From Cristatella mucedo (taxonomy: Eukaryota; Bryozoa; Phylactolaemata; Cristatellidae): a stretch of 64,000 bases of DNA. The position numbers and the translations under genes are program-made. Below the pieces are notes generated by a model. The model was given only the letters and a program-made list of their open reading frames with translations, searched no databases and was not told the origin of the DNA. Where the stretch lies: the NCBI GenBank assembly GCA_009760855.2, contig WPIO01000005.1, positions 8,030,001 to 8,094,000 of the forward strand. Direction: 5' to 3'. Of the stretch, positions 1 through 28,180 are shown piece by piece (positions within the stretch are counted from its first letter, which is position 1; each line of letters begins with the position of its first letter).

Positions 1-798
1 AGAAAGCCTCACTATTATTGCACTATTTGGGAAGCATTGCTCTCATTGCGAAAAGCGAGAGGCTCATCGAAGCTGTACCGCTTTACATGGTACCTTAGCA
101 GAGATTTAAGAGGCTCAATATTGGACTTGTATAACGAGGGTCTCCGATTAGATCGGTGAATTATTTCTACTTGGGAAAGTATGACTTACTATTTTCAACC
201 GCATCTGGAAAATCGTGATCTATGTCTGCAGTCTCTCACTTGCTGTCTAACTTGACGCACTCTCCTGAGGATGAGCGATCCATCTCTGGGGATGGGGAGC
301 TTACGGCGGCGATGTGGTACGGCGGCGGTGGGATGAAGGAGAGTGTCAATGGGAGATGCACTCTTGCCAGCTCGAAGTTTGTAAGAGTCCGCCGTGCAGT
401 AGTAACAGTTAAAATAGTAGTGTCAGTGGGTACCAGCTAAGTCCTTGGAATAGAAAACTTCATGGCTCTCTTTTATTTCTTTGTTCATCTGTAATACCCT
501 ACAAACATACCAGAATCGTGTAAATTAAGAAATGACATTGCTCGAATTCCTTAACATTGTGCACAAGATTCCCTCAAACGAGCAGCAATTGTTCCCCTTA
601 CCTTACCCTCAAGAGTTCTCTTTCCGTTTTTCCATGTGAAATTAGGCGTCCAACGTTTGTCTCGATCCCCAAAAGGTATGTTGAAGTATGCTTTCTAAGC
701 TTCGCTTACCTTAACAGGCACTTCCATAGAGTACTTGTGTCGCTCATGTCCTGATACACGTATGAAAGTGCATCGGCTCGGCTGCAAGCAACCTCTTG
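1..798. other. Unassigned sequence
   Basis: No recognisable gene or repeat. Two short open frames (222-440 and 557-754, plus strand) have no family resemblance and no coding signature. Confidence 0.4.
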
Positions 799-1029
799 AT
801 GTCACATCAATCGAATATGGCTGTTTTCTGATCTCCTACTCTGTTATAATATTAACTATAATTTTGTTATACAGCATTCTTATGTATTGTTGAAGATCTT
901 GGAATACTAATCAATAACGTCACGTCCATTTATCCCTCGCTAATTCGGGTAGCGGCGAAACGAGTGATATATGGGCGACCCTGCCGTCCACAGCGTGCAC
1001 AAGAGTAAAACATGGTCACTTCAAAATAC
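799..1029. repeat. 231-bp repeat R, copy 1 (uninterrupted)
   Basis: This stretch is repeated at 5729-5780 plus 8990-9176. I count three substitutions and no indel between the two copies. Here the octamer GTTATAAT (843-850) is present once and uninterrupted; in the other copy a hAT element sits at exactly this point. The copy is followed directly by a LINE-A 3' fragment. I do not recognise the family and see no terminal inverted repeats. Confidence 0.9.
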
Positions 1030-1379
1030 CACAGGCAAAACTCCCAAAGCCTGGAACTTACTCCCGACTTGCTTCTCAACATCTCCTGACTTGACGGCAT
1101 TTAATACGAATCTAAAACGCATCTATTTATGACAGCATTTAATTGGTCCCTGTGGTTCGTTCTTTATGAGCTTATGCGTGCTGACACGGTGCATGCTGGC
1201 ACTAACCATACTTGCATGCTGATCCTATGCATGTCACCCCTAACTATGTTATTCTTGTTGTCTATTGAGCATGCTACCACTAACCATTCGATCTTGCTTC
1301 CTTTGCAGCAAATGTAAAGTACCTAGACAGATATTGAGTTCTCTAAGGGAGCTATATCAAATGTATTATTATTTTTTTT
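1030..1379 (+). mobile_element. LINE family A, 3' end fragment
   Basis: Family A is an L2/CR1-type non-LTR retrotransposon. This piece carries the end of ORF2 (a degraded 'PKAWN.LPT' segment) and the 3' UTR with the recurring 'CATGCTG..ACTAACCA' blocks. It ends with the hairpin tail (GTAAAGTACCTAGACAGA...) and an ATT-rich end. The same order recurs at about 10.0, 25.5, 33.0 and 52.3 kb. Confidence 0.8.
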
Positions 1380-1499
1380 AAGCAGAGGTAAAGCATAAAG
1401 TTCTCTAAAATAGTTTTTAGGCTGCTGGATTTAAAAAATAGACTTTGCAATTAAGGACAAAAAATTATTGAAATCTAGCATCCTGTTCAAGCGGAAATA

Positions 1500-2918
1500 A
1501 TTCAAAACTAAACCAGGAGAACTTAAGCCACATTCCCCAGTCTACCGATTGCTGTTCTTATCTAAAACACTGGAACAGAAATTGGCAAGCCAGCTAAACT
1601 TGTCTAGCAAAGTAAATTCAAACCTAGCAATTAAGTTCCACTAAGGCGTGAGAGCTGATCTTACCACAGTCACTATTATTGCTAATATATAATTAACTTC
1701 TCGTTTATTTTCATTTTTTTCGAGCGCTTCTTCTATTCCTGCTTGACTTCTCTACACCGCTTGATACCAAGTATTGATCACAAAGTCTTACTTTCGCGCT
1801 TGTCTTCTCCCTAGGGCGCCACAGACAATGCACAGCAGTGCTTTGGGTCATATCTCAGCGGGGGATTTAAAGCATGTAGTTTGACGGATAAATGCTAGCC
1901 AATCAAGTAACCCAGGAGTCGGCGATTGGTTCACACCTTTTCACAATCTAACAAAACATGAGGCTTCGGCTTTTCCACGTGACAATCAGCTGTACTTGTG
2001 CTTTAATCCCAACCTGAATTCTTGGAGGTAGAACTCTCTCAGCACTCTGGCTCTGGCATAGGATATTGCTGTCATTTGCACTTGGATGGCACAAAACGTT
2101 CTCATACTGAATTGCAATAAGACCATCTTACTAATTAGGGAACAATCTGGTGTTAGCCAGAAGTTATAAAACCTTATACTCAAAATTATCTCGTTCAGCA
2201 TACCTATCTCCGGTAGCATCCGCACGAAATCTGAGTTTTCTCTTCCCATATGACCTTAATAGATGCGTCCATACCTCCATTGTTAAGTCTGCCTAATTTC
2301 AGCGTCATACCATTGCCAGATTTCGGATCAGCATATAGATACGGATACCACAGCCAAGCTGATCCATGCATTCGTAATAGCCCGTATAGACTTCTGTAAA
2401 CCACTACTTGCAAACTTTAAGTCAGTAGAGTACGACGCTCAAAGTTGTCGGAAAAACTGTTCAGTTAGGCATGTCTGGTGCAAACGTTGCATTTGCCACA
2501 ATTCCCCATTTATTACCAACTTGCACTGACCTTAAAATACAAGAGAATATCGACTTCCACGGTCTGTCACTCACTTTTAGGTCCCATCATTCTCTTTTCG
2601 AACTACTTCTCAATTAGGCCACGCATCTCGCCACCCTCTTTTCTGACTCAGGTCGTTCAGTTGTACCCCTAACCAACCTCATATTCTTTGAAGATCATGC
2701 CTTCAGTTTTATGTTCCAAAAGTCTGTGACTCATCCATAACAATATCCCCTCTATTGACAATAAAAAAGCTAAAATCTCACCTCTTCTTCATAGCTTTTG
2801 CTCCGTCGTGTGATTTTTCCTTTGCCAACGGACATGCTTCTTGTTCAGCATATGTAAAGTGCCTAGACAAAGATCTATTCATTTTAGAGTCCTATTCAAA
2901 TGTGGTATTATTGTTATT
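1500..2918 (+). mobile_element. LINE family A, degraded RT region to 3' tail
   Basis: Positions 1506-1640 parallel 50617-50745 (the segment encoding 'LEQ.VA.QLNSF'). A reverse-transcriptase motif A relic (FDT.D type) lies near 1745-1790. The '[12 protein letters not shown]' region is recognisable near 2140-2300, and the hairpin tail ends at 2848-2918 with ATT repeats. Many stops and frameshifts; dead. Confidence 0.7.
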
Positions 2919-3019
2919 ATTATGAAAACTGAAAACATGGAGAGCCTGTTATTTTATGTAAAACCATTGCTTTCGAGAGCAGTGTCACTTTCATCTGACA
3001 GCAGTTGCCATACGCCTAG

Positions 3020-3930
<911 letters not shown>

Positions 3931-4080
3931 TACTATAATGCTTAAGCTTGGCGATGATATGAGGAGCTTAATTGTCATGGATTAATCTAGTGGAACCTGA
4001 AAGTTTGAAGACCAAAGCCTCCAGATTGGTTCAACTAGCATCACTCGAGTGACGTCTGACCGTAGTCAAAGCGTAAAAAC

Positions 4081-4345
4081 AGTAATAACACATTTGATAA
4101 AGCGCCCTAAGAGAACTCAATCTCTTTCTAGGCGCTTCATATTTGCTGCAAAGGAAACACGATCGAAAGGTTAGTGGTATAATGTTTGATAAACAACAAG
4201 AATAACATGGTTAGGGTGACATGGACTGGGTCAGAATGCAAGTTTGGTTAGTGGCAGCATGCATAGTGTCAGCACAAAGTGGGGGCATACTATTCCTGTT
4301 CGACTTGTCGTTAGATGAGCACATTTCCTCGAGGAAGTGCTGAAA
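4081..4345 (-). mobile_element. LINE family A, 3' tail fragment
   Basis: Reads (on plus) ATAACACATTTGATAAAGCG with the 'CTCAATCTCTTTCTAGGCGC' hairpin arm, followed by the reversed 3' UTR blocks (TAGTGGCAGCATGCA). So the element runs on the minus strand. Confidence 0.8.
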
Positions 4346-4560
4346 AATTGGGCCTGCTTAGAGAAGTTTACGTATGACAGCCAAACTACCCCACGCCTTT
4401 GCTGCGCCGCATCTAGATTTTTAAAGTCGCTTTATTTAGGAATTTTAATCATCGCGTTTAATCGTCTGAAAATGATCCAAACTGAGTAGCTAGTTCACAC
4501 GTCGCGCACCGGCTTAGACGTGAGTGATCCGAGGCTCTGCCCGATACTCAGCTGGATGGC

Positions 4561-4990
4561 CTTCATCAGGCTCGTCTAGTCAGCTGCATAGCAGCCACTT
4601 CATACCATTTCTTAATGAGAGCTTCACTGGCTCCCTATCAATCATAGAATTGATTTATAGATCTTCAGTCTGACCAACAGGTCACTTCAATCGCTTTCAC
4701 CAGCCTATCAATTCGACCACCTTTCCCCTTCAGTGTACCCTAGTACCACCTGCTTCTCAGTATCTTGTCATCTCGCATTCCCTCGTACTAAATGGAAAAC
4801 TTGTGGTGATCAAGCCTTCAATTGCAACGCAACGAAAGTCTGGAACTCGCTTCTGGCTACAGTCATTACCTGCAATGACCTTGCACCCCTTAAGTCTTAT
4901 CTAAAGATGTATACGTTGTGGTCAGTTATCCCATCGCTCTGGTGAACTTATCTTTTTTCGGTATACTTGGCATACGCACCCTGTGCATGA
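4561..4990 (+). mobile_element. Divergent L2/CR1-type LINE, ORF2 C-terminus
   Basis: 'LHWLPINHRID' is readable near 4627-4660. About 90 codons later comes a 'TKVWNSLLATVITCNDLAPLKSYLK' type segment, the usual end of ORF2. The 3' flank differs from family A, so this is probably a separate subfamily. Degraded. Confidence 0.6.
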
Positions 4991-5074
4991 TTCAGTGCAT
5001 GTTACATGCATAGGTTTTACTCGACGGCGGCCGTGAGTGTCTTTGCGTTTGCTTTAACATGCTGGCCTGGCTAT

Positions 5075-5230
5075 GACACCCCAGTAGGTAAGGAGCTGGC
5101 TCGTCACGACCGAGCTAGTGGGCTCGAATCCTGCAGCGAGTGATTCAATATCGCCAACTGCCGGCGGTGGCGATAGCCGTTAAGGCTCTTCTGCTGCTAT
5201 ACAAAAGAGGCTTTTTAATCTGCTAGTATT
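5075..5230 (+). mobile_element. tRNA-derived SINE family 1
   Basis: A box-like GGTAAGG...TCACGACC and B box-like GGCTCGAATCCTG spaced as in a tRNA. A body follows, with 'GGTGGCGATAGCCGTTAAGGC', 'CTTCTGCTGCTATACAAAAG' and a short AT-rich tail. The same body recurs at 34.6, 37.7, 43.4, 48.4, 54.3, 55.9 and 56.4 kb. Confidence 0.8.
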
Positions 5231-5728
5231 GTTATTATATTACTACTAAGCATGATACTTGCTTACTTTAGCATACTTGACATCGCACATGTCACCGACC
5301 TTAGGGTACTCATTCTCTCGCGAGTTGTAAATCTCCTATGGCGTAATACGAACGACTTATCATTATTACTATTATGTAGCTTTGGGCTTCAGCTGTCTTG
5401 TTGCACATAATACAATGCACGTTGGCCAGCGAACCGATTTTGATTGTACAAGCAAACTTTAGTTTTTTCATTATTGCAATGCAAGAATGCCATTTCAGCA
5501 CATCGACAGATTGCGAGAATTCTGAACATGCTCGAGCATAGCATACTTATTACTTCGTAATTATTGATGACTTCCTAAGAATAAGAAATAATTAGCTAGC
5601 TGTATATAGCATGGGCTTTCTGTGAAAGCTTGGGACTGAAAGCCCAAAAGTCTTGCTCGTGCCGGGACAAATACTACAACGTCGGCAATTTTCCGAGGCA
5701 GTAATTTACATATTGACTTACATATTGA
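5231..5728. other. Unassigned AT-rich sequence
   Basis: Nothing recognisable; short frames only. Confidence 0.4.
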
Positions 5729-5780
5729 ATGTCACATCAATCGAATATGGCTGTTTTCTAATCTCCTACTCTGTTATAAT
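5729..5780. repeat. Repeat R, copy 2, left part
   Basis: Matches 799-850 with one substitution. It is cut by the hAT transposon at 5780 and continues at 8990. The last eight bases (5773-5780, GTTATAAT) are the left target-site duplication. Confidence 0.95.
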
Positions 5781-5795
5781 TAGGGCTGTACCGGA
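5781..5795 (+). repeat. hAT left terminal inverted repeat
   Basis: Fifteen bases identical to the reverse complement of 8975-8989. Clustered GGCTCCGGCTCCGG subterminal repeats follow to about 5900. Confidence 0.95.
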
Positions 5796-6642
5796 ATTCG
5801 GCTCCGGCTCCGGCTCCGGCCGAATTCCGGCCAATTTACAAATCCGGCTCCGGCTCCGGCTCCGGCCAAAACTTGGCCGGATTTGGCCGGATTTTTCGAA
5901 TTTTGGTTGAATATATTACTCGTTCCATTTATAAGAGGAAGGAGCTGGCCCGACGTCCCTGCGCTCTGCGTCGGGAGAGGGTGGGGAGGCCGAGAGGACG
6001 TTCAGACGCTGATTGAGCACTCCGACGTCAGGTCGTAACGACATGGTTTTGACCTCGGCTCGCGGCGGAACGTTTCCGAGCGCGGTTAGATTCTCAGACG
6101 TCAGAGCGGAACGCTGCGAGCGGCAGCCCGTCGTCGGTCAGGCCGCACCATAGATTCGTTCGCAGTGCATTTGGTCTCACGAAGCCGCACTTGGCGGAAG
6201 CGTGCGGAACTTCTTCACGGTATACCTTCATTGCAATAGCAGTCACTCTGCAGCCAAGGCGAGACAACTTGCAAATCCGTGCAGGTAACAACACCACTAG
6301 CACTGTATATCTTTTGCGCTTTTTTCCGAAATTTGAGTTTTGCGTAGTGCGCAGTGTTGCTAGCGCCAGACCGCGTCACTACAGAAGTCACTGAACACAT
6401 TTTGGTTGGTCTGGTGTGCCGCGACAGCTTTTGGCAGTTTAATCGCGCCCCGCTGAAGTACGTAACCTAAAACGGGGCTGCATTCACGTATTTGAATTCT
6501 GTACATAGGACCAGGTCAGTGTGACTGCCGTGGAGAATGCGTGTGTGTGCGTGCAGTGCGCATAAATTGCTGGCTATACGCGTAAAGGGCGGCCTTATAA
6601 ATAAATCCAAAAGTCTTTTAATTGTGTTTTATTTTTAACTAG

Positions 6643-8566
6643 ATGACAGACAAAATGAAAAACAGTCCAGTTTGGGAATACTTCAGAGAAAAGGACGGTG
6701 ACAGCTCAAAATCCCAGTGTTTGCTGTGTCCAAGCATCTTGTCACGTGGTAAACCAGATGAGCCCAAAAAAATTTTCAACTTCGGCCATGCTGACACATC
6801 TTCGCTCAAAACATTATAAAGAATACAACGAAATGCAAACCAAAATTGCTAATGCAAAGAAGAAGGCTGAAACTGCAGCACTGCCGAATGTTACACCTGG
6901 TGCAATAGGCAAAGTCATGATCCAGAAAACGATTCCCGAACAAGTTGCATGCATGAAAGTATGGGATATCAATAACAGCTCATCAGTGAGAATTCACCGT
7001 GCCATTGCTAAGATGATAATAACAGATATGCAACCGGTTCAGATTGTTGAGAAGGCAGGCTTTGTTGAACTCATGGGAGTTTTAGAGAGGCGTTACACTG
7101 TTCCATCACGAAAATATTTTGCAGAGAGAGTCATTCCTGAAATTAATGATGAAGTTTGCACCCAGCTGTTGGTAATACTCGATCCAGCAACTACTCCGTT
7201 TCTGTCCTTTACCACTGATACATGGACAGCAGACAATACTGTGCAATCATTCATGGGCTTAACTGCCCATTGGCTGACAGAGGAGTTTGAAAACATGAGT
7301 TTTGTGTTGGATTGCATGCCATTTGCTGGTCATCACACTGCTGCTGGACTGATGACTGCCTTTCAGCAGATGCTTGACAAATGGAACATTAGCTTTGGAC
7401 GCTGTCATGTCGTACTTCGAGACAATGCGGCGAACATATCAAAATGTTTTCGTGATGCCAACATAAAAAGCTTCGGGTGCTTTGCACATACCATGCAGTT
7501 ATGTGTGCATGACGGATTGCTCAGTCAGCGGGGAGTATCAGACATAATAAGTATCGGAAAGAAATTAGTTGGTCATTTTAAACATTCTTCATCTGCGAGT
7601 GGTCGGTTCAAGGAGTTGCAGGCTGAACTGGGTTTGCCAGACCACCAGCTGTTACAAGACGTGAGCACAAGATGGAACTCAACGTTTTACATGCTGCGTC
7701 GTCTATGTGAACAGCGTCGTGCATTAACCCTCTACTGTTCAGAAGTCGTTGGCACTTCCTGCCCAACTGCACATCAGTGGTCCGTGGCTGAAAATGCTGT
7801 GTCCGTGCTTGCTCCGTTTGAAGAGGCAACAAGAGAAGTTAGCCGTGAAGCAGCACGTATATCACTAGTTATTCCTATTGTAACAGCTCTGCGGAACCTG
7901 TTGAAGAAGGACTGCACAGATGCAGGTGTAAAGACCATGAGGTCAACCCTAATCAACTCATTGAATGAACGCTTTGACAGTATCGAGCAGGAAGCCCTGT
8001 ATACAGTGGCGACAATGATTGATCCACGATTCAAAACAAAATTCTTCTCATCAGAAGCTACACTGACAGCTACAAAAGCAAGGGTTCTGCTTGCATTCAA
8101 TGAATTGACAGGGCAGATAGAAACTGTGCAAGATGGAAGCCACAAAAATCAGTCTGAGCGGCAGGTTGACACAAATGAAGAAATTCCAGCCAAGCAAGCC
8201 CGGCTGGATAATTCTTCTCAATCATCAGTACTTTGGGAATGTTTTGATGACATTGTTCAATCTACTGCTGGTACCACAGGCAGTGAGCAACAACCAGACA
8301 TTGACAGTCAGCTGAACAAATACTTGGCAGAGCCATTAATAAACAGAGAGGCTGATCCACTACAGTGGTGGAGACAGAACAGGGAACGACTGCCAGCTCT
8401 GGCAACAGTAGCTCGCGTTTATTTGGGTGCTCCACCAACAAGTGTACCTTCAGAACGTTTGTTCAGTGTTGCTGGGGAAGTCCTCAGTGATCATCGAAGT
8501 TCACTTCTGCCAGAGAATGCAGCTCGACTGATATTTCTCAAATATAATTCAAAACTGATGAAATAA
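6643..8566 (+). CDS. hAT transposase with N-terminal BED zinc finger (one frameshift)
   Basis: Cut-and-paste transposase of the hAT superfamily, ZBED/Ac-like. The main open frame is 6698-8566 (622 codons). The natural start is probably ATG 6643, or 6655 in the same frame. From there the frame reads a BED finger start ('VWEYFREKDG', CLLC) but is thrown off in a run of seven A at 6766-6772. The rest of the finger ('HLRSKH') is read one base later, in the main frame. In main-frame numbering, the DDE-type core shows D174 (TTDTWT), D242 (RDNAAN) and the C261-x2-H264 pair. The C-terminal dimerisation region (about 551-622) has DPLQWW, the SERLFS glutamate at 586, and LPEN. About 640 residues would be usual. 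One extra A, or a sequencing slip in the run, is the only visible break, so the copy is young. BED fingers bind DNA at the element ends. Confidence 0.93.
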
Positions 8567-8974
8567 ATTTAAGAAACAAATGTATGAAAAAAATATATAA
8601 AATTACAGTACTTATTTTTGTATTTTTGAATTTTGAACTTTAGTCTCTTTTCATTTTTTTTGTGTTATTACCAATATTATGATGTAAAAAATGTTTACTC
8701 AATTTTTTAATAAAATGTCACTGCTATACGATTATCACTGAGGTCTCCCACAGCAACACCTATTACACAAAAATAAGCAAACAGCAAAAGACAATGATGC
8801 TACTTATTATTAATAATATTTTTTTAATTAAATATTTATTGTAGTATATATCCTCAAGTAAAAACTTGGTAGTACAAATGGTAAAAATTTGTCCGATGAA
8901 CAAATCCGGCTCCGGCCGTATTTGTCATCAAAAATCCGGCAAATCCGGCTCCGGCCGAATTTGAAAAAATCAAA

Positions 8975-8989
8975 TCCGGTACAGCCCTA
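8975..8989 (-). repeat. hAT right terminal inverted repeat
   Basis: Perfect 15-base inverse of the left end. Subterminal CCGGCTCCGG motifs lie at 8905-8960. Confidence 0.95.
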
Positions 8990-9176
8990 GTTATAATATT
9001 AACTATAATTTTGTTATACAGCATTCTTATGTATTGTTGAAGATCTTGGAATACTAATCAATAACGTCACGTCCATTTATCCCTCGCTAACTCGGGTAGC
9101 GGCGAAACGAGTGATATATGGGCGACCCTGACGTCCACAGCGTGCACAAGAGTAAAACATGGTCACTTCAAAATAC
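8990..9176. repeat. Repeat R, copy 2, right part
   Basis: Begins with the right target-site duplication GTTATAAT (8990-8997) and continues as 851-1029 of copy 1, with two substitutions and no indel. Confidence 0.95.
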
Positions 9177-9954
9177 TATCGTGACTCCGCTCTCGTCAGT
9201 CCTCGTGAAGCAGAGTTTCGAACATTCAGTTTAAATGACCACTTGGGACGAAAGTACTATGCAAAGCTTTTACAATTAAGCTTTTACGGTCTTTTACAAT
9301 TAACTTGAATTACGGTCATTACGCCGGGGCATGGGAATTCTGGCAACATAATTTTCTATGGTTGTTCTCAATTCTTCCTTTATGCAAAACATAGCTACAC
9401 TCTAGAAAATGTAATTGAAAATAATCTTCGACCTCGTAGTATGCAATTCTCACGCTCGGATCCCTCCTCCTCGGACGCCGGCGTCGCATCGTGCTGCTCT
9501 CAGCAGTATTGCCTCGGTCTAATCCTTTCTCCATCTTTGTCATGATGTTCGATGGTGGACGGGGGGGGGGCGACTGACAACACTCCAGATCTTGATTACA
9601 TTCATCACTAAGAAATGTCAGGTCGTGGTTATTATTTAGTAAAGGAAACGTTATTGTAGAGAATTTTTGTTTTTCTACGATTGCTGACAAAAAATTGCTG
9701 CTTTTTAAATGGCACCCGCACTCAAAATAGCTCGGCGGGCAAAATATCTATTGTATTAATCTTCCCAGCTCTACTATATGTGAAGAAAGAACAGTTAAGC
9801 TGAATGCGTCTAGGGCGGCTACTGAAATGCAGACCAATATTGGGCATTAACCAAGAGCCATTCTTTGAAAGCTCACGAGAAGAATTTTCTAGATTGCCTG
9901 CTAATCGTACTGTAGCTTACCTCTTCTTTATTAAGGTAGTTTCACCCAAGTATG
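9177..9954. other. Unassigned; possible minus-strand exon near 9430-9570
   Basis: On the minus strand a 123-codon frame (9690-9319) contains a Pro-rich then Arg-rich segment ('MRRRRPRRRDPSVR'). A TTGTCAG acceptor-like site lies near 9576. The GC content is above its surroundings. It could be a later exon of the EGF-domain gene (a basic tail) or chance; no domain is recognised and nothing links it by phase. Confidence 0.2.
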
Positions 9955-10395
9955 TTGGCATTATCAATTCGACCTTCAAAATACGACTATACCTCATACA
10001 AACCTTAAATCCTTTGGAGACCGTGCATTTAGTTCATATACTCCCAAAGCATGGAACTCCCTCCCGACCTGCGTCAGAACATCCCCTGACCTGACCACAT
10101 TTAAAAGGAACCTAAAAACACACCTATTTAGGACAGCATTTAGTGAGTCCCTGTGATTCGTCCTTGATGTGCTTATGCGTGCTGACACTGTGCATGCTGC
10201 CACTAACCACATTTTCATGCTGACCCTGTGCATGTCACCCCTAACCATATTATTCATTTCGTTTGTTTTTCAAGCATGATTTTACTTACCATTCAATTGC
10301 ATTTCACTTTACAGCAAATGTAAAGCGCCTAGAGAGAGATTTTGTTCTCTGAGGGCCCTTTTTCAAGTGAATTATTATTATTATTATTATTATAT
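9955..10395 (+). mobile_element. LINE family A, 3' end with intact tail
   Basis: Last part of ORF2 ('LKSFGDRAF', 'PKAWN.LPT', 'LTTFKRNLKTHLF' types, frame-broken), the full 3' UTR, the hairpin AAAGCGCC...GGGCCC near 10323-10365, and then (ATT)n to 10395. Confidence 0.85.
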
Positions 10396-12030
10396 TACCT
10401 TAGAATCACATTCAGTGAAACTTTTATAAAATAATGCATCATGAAAGCTATTCGGAATTGTGTATAGGAGTGAACGGGCAATTGTAATATTAAATGCAGA
10501 TGTGTATAGAGTTACTGAAGCTGACAGCTTCGCAAACAGATACTTGCAGCAATAGCGATAGAACGTACTTGTTGAAATGCACCATCTGGGCTCTGTGATT
10601 CTTGCTTGTCCTGCATGGAGTGCGGCAACTGTCATGGATGTTACATAGGCCAGTGAGATGCTTCAGTGCTCCATCTTCGGATCGGCTGCTCAAGCTGTAC
10701 CAGCAAGAGGCTGCTTTACATATCCGCTGCTGTTCACCCAAAATTGACATCCGACTGTGTACACTACACAGGTTACGAACTATGTGCTTGCATTCGTTTC
10801 AACATGCATACATCTTTCATCTGTTGTCGTCGTCAGAGTCGTCTTGTCATTGTAATGTTTAGTTAGGAGCGAGCCCGGAATAAAGACATTTCTCCTTTAA
10901 AATTTTATGTTAAATTCAGCAACTTAACTTTACATTTTTAACATATCATGATAATTACGACTGAGCAAGTAACAGGGTTCAGCGTTGAGTACATCCTTAA
11001 AAGGATTTTGATGAGCATCATTCGTCAAATATTTTCATAGCTCCTTGAGTGATTAATTAGAAAATGAATATTGCATGTTTTCCTTTTTTCTTACTAAGAA
11101 ATTTAAATATACTATGTATTTTAGTGTACCGCTTACTTATTACCAGTGAGTTGCCTGGTTCTATTTAGTAATTCTTATTGCAATCTTAAAATAGCCGGAA
11201 GTCACTGATTCATTAAGTTATTTTAATGATATGCATTATTAAATTAATAGTCTTGTGATAAAGCAAATGGTTGCATTCAGACTTTGCTAGATACAATCAG
11301 ACATTAGACATAGACATTAGATATAGACATATCAAAAGTTCTTTCCAGGGCGTTAGAAACACGTAGGCCTATTGCCAATTAAAACGATTTCATTTTGTCC
11401 AAAATAAGTTATGCTTGATTGCTCCCATGGGTTGAGATATTTTTTGGAAAACTAAAATCGTAAAAGCACCAATCTATTAGCACTAATTTGCTTAGGCTAG
11501 GAAGCCCAAGAGGCTCTGCGTTTTCACCCCATCTGATTAGAAATTGAAATAATTATTTCAACCCAAGATAAGCGTCTATGCTGCTGCCCCTCATAAGCTG
11601 GAAAGCGACGATATTGTACCACTTCAATAATGCTAGGCTAGTTTCTGAACGACGAGGCGAACTCACGGCTGTACCTTGTCCTTAAGCATTCAGACCATAA
11701 CTTACAAAAGATCTTTGTACGACCACCGTCACGCATAAGGTAGCTATGAGATCGATTTATATTGTATGCAAAACAGTATTTTATATGTAGGCGTTTAGTT
11801 ACCTCGACGAAGTGATTCGTTAGCAAATGTTGCAGCTTACATCGACTTCGACTCCGAATCGAACCGAATGATTAGCCTAATCTTACTAAAATTAGATGAC
11901 TATACTAACAAAATAAAATGTATGCACAAAAATCAAGAAAAACGTTTCGATTGGGTTTTTTAGAAAAAGTAAGAGGCTTTGAGTGGTACGTTAAAGATGA
12001 CATGCGTGTAATAGCATTTTCCATATTTAC
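10396..12030. other. Unassigned AT-rich sequence
   Basis: No EGF-type exon, repeat family or other coding signature found on either strand. The next exon of the EGF gene (needing entry phase 1) should lie here or further left, but I could not find it. Confidence 0.4.
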
Positions 12031-27356
<15,326 letters not shown>

Positions 27357-27986
27357 CTACAGAAATAGCGGCGAAGTGACAAAAGGACGGAGACTGCATT
27401 GGTGGGTGGGTGGTTGGGGGACGCACAAATCGGGTGCTCGAATGCGCATCCAGGCAACGTCGTGCGCTCTAGCGACAGTACCTAAAGCCACACACTGTAC
27501 GCTAGGAATAGTTAAATTATTTTGAAGCCGCTGTCTAGTTAGACTCCTTTCCGGATCGACGGCCCTGTAAATTCGGTTACAAATGAGCATAGCTCATTAA
27601 GAATCACACGAGTGGACGACTGCTAGAGTGGGTGCTTTAAGATGCACGCTGTCTAGGAGTGGCAGCAGTCCACTTTGGCGGGAATGGAAGCAGAATCGTC
27701 TGAATCATCTTCACTCGGGGGACAAATTTCTCTCTGAAACAAGCTTCCTTTCTCTGAAAGCGCATTGGAAGCTATCGGCATGAAATAAATGAAATCCTTT
27801 GATCCGGCACAGTTTATAAAAGCAGCTGTGGCTAGCGTCTGAAGAACAATACATCAGGGTCTTCCTGCACTAGGTCGAGACCTGAAGTGTGTAGGTGCGT
27901 GCGTTAAGCATTCCTTAACTGCCAAGACATTAACAATAATTTCGGAATATCCTCGAAATTAAGCTTACGAAACGAGAATCCGCGAT
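27357..27986. other. Unassigned sequence
   Basis: No exon found on the minus strand that would leave in phase 2. No repeat recognised. Confidence 0.4.
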
Positions 27987-28032
27987 AATAATAATAATAA
28001 TAATTCACTTGATAAAGCGCCCTCAGAGAACT

Positions 28033-28093
<61 letters not shown>

Positions 28094-28180
28094 ATGTTCT
28101 GACGCAGGTCGGGAGGGAGTTCCAGGCTGTGGGAGCATACGAACTAAATGCGCGGTCTCCAAAGGATTTAAGGTCCGATG
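27987..28180 (-). mobile_element. LINE family A, 3' end with (CT)n replacing the UTR
   Basis: (AAT)n, 'CACTTGATAAAGCGCCCTCA', then CT repeats where the rest of the hairpin and the 3' UTR belong. The end of ORF2 follows ('AATGTTCTGACGCAGGTCGG'). Confidence 0.8.
28035..28092. repeat. (CT)n microsatellite inside a LINE-A tail
   Basis: About 29 CT units starting from the AATCTCT of the LINE hairpin loop. Confidence 0.95.

Larger units (their letters stand above)
5781..8989 (+). mobile_element. hAT DNA transposon, 3209 bp
   Basis: The ends are 15-bp perfect terminal inverted repeats (5781-5795 and 8975-8989, starting TAGGGCTGTACCGGA). They are flanked by the 8-bp duplication GTTATAAT at 5773-5780 and 8990-8997, the length typical of the hAT superfamily. 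Both subterminal regions carry several CCGGCTCCGG/CCGGATTTG motifs, the kind of clustered sites hAT transposases bind. The interior encodes one BED-finger hAT transposase on the plus strand. The empty sister site at 799-1029 confirms the limits to the base. Confidence 0.97.
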
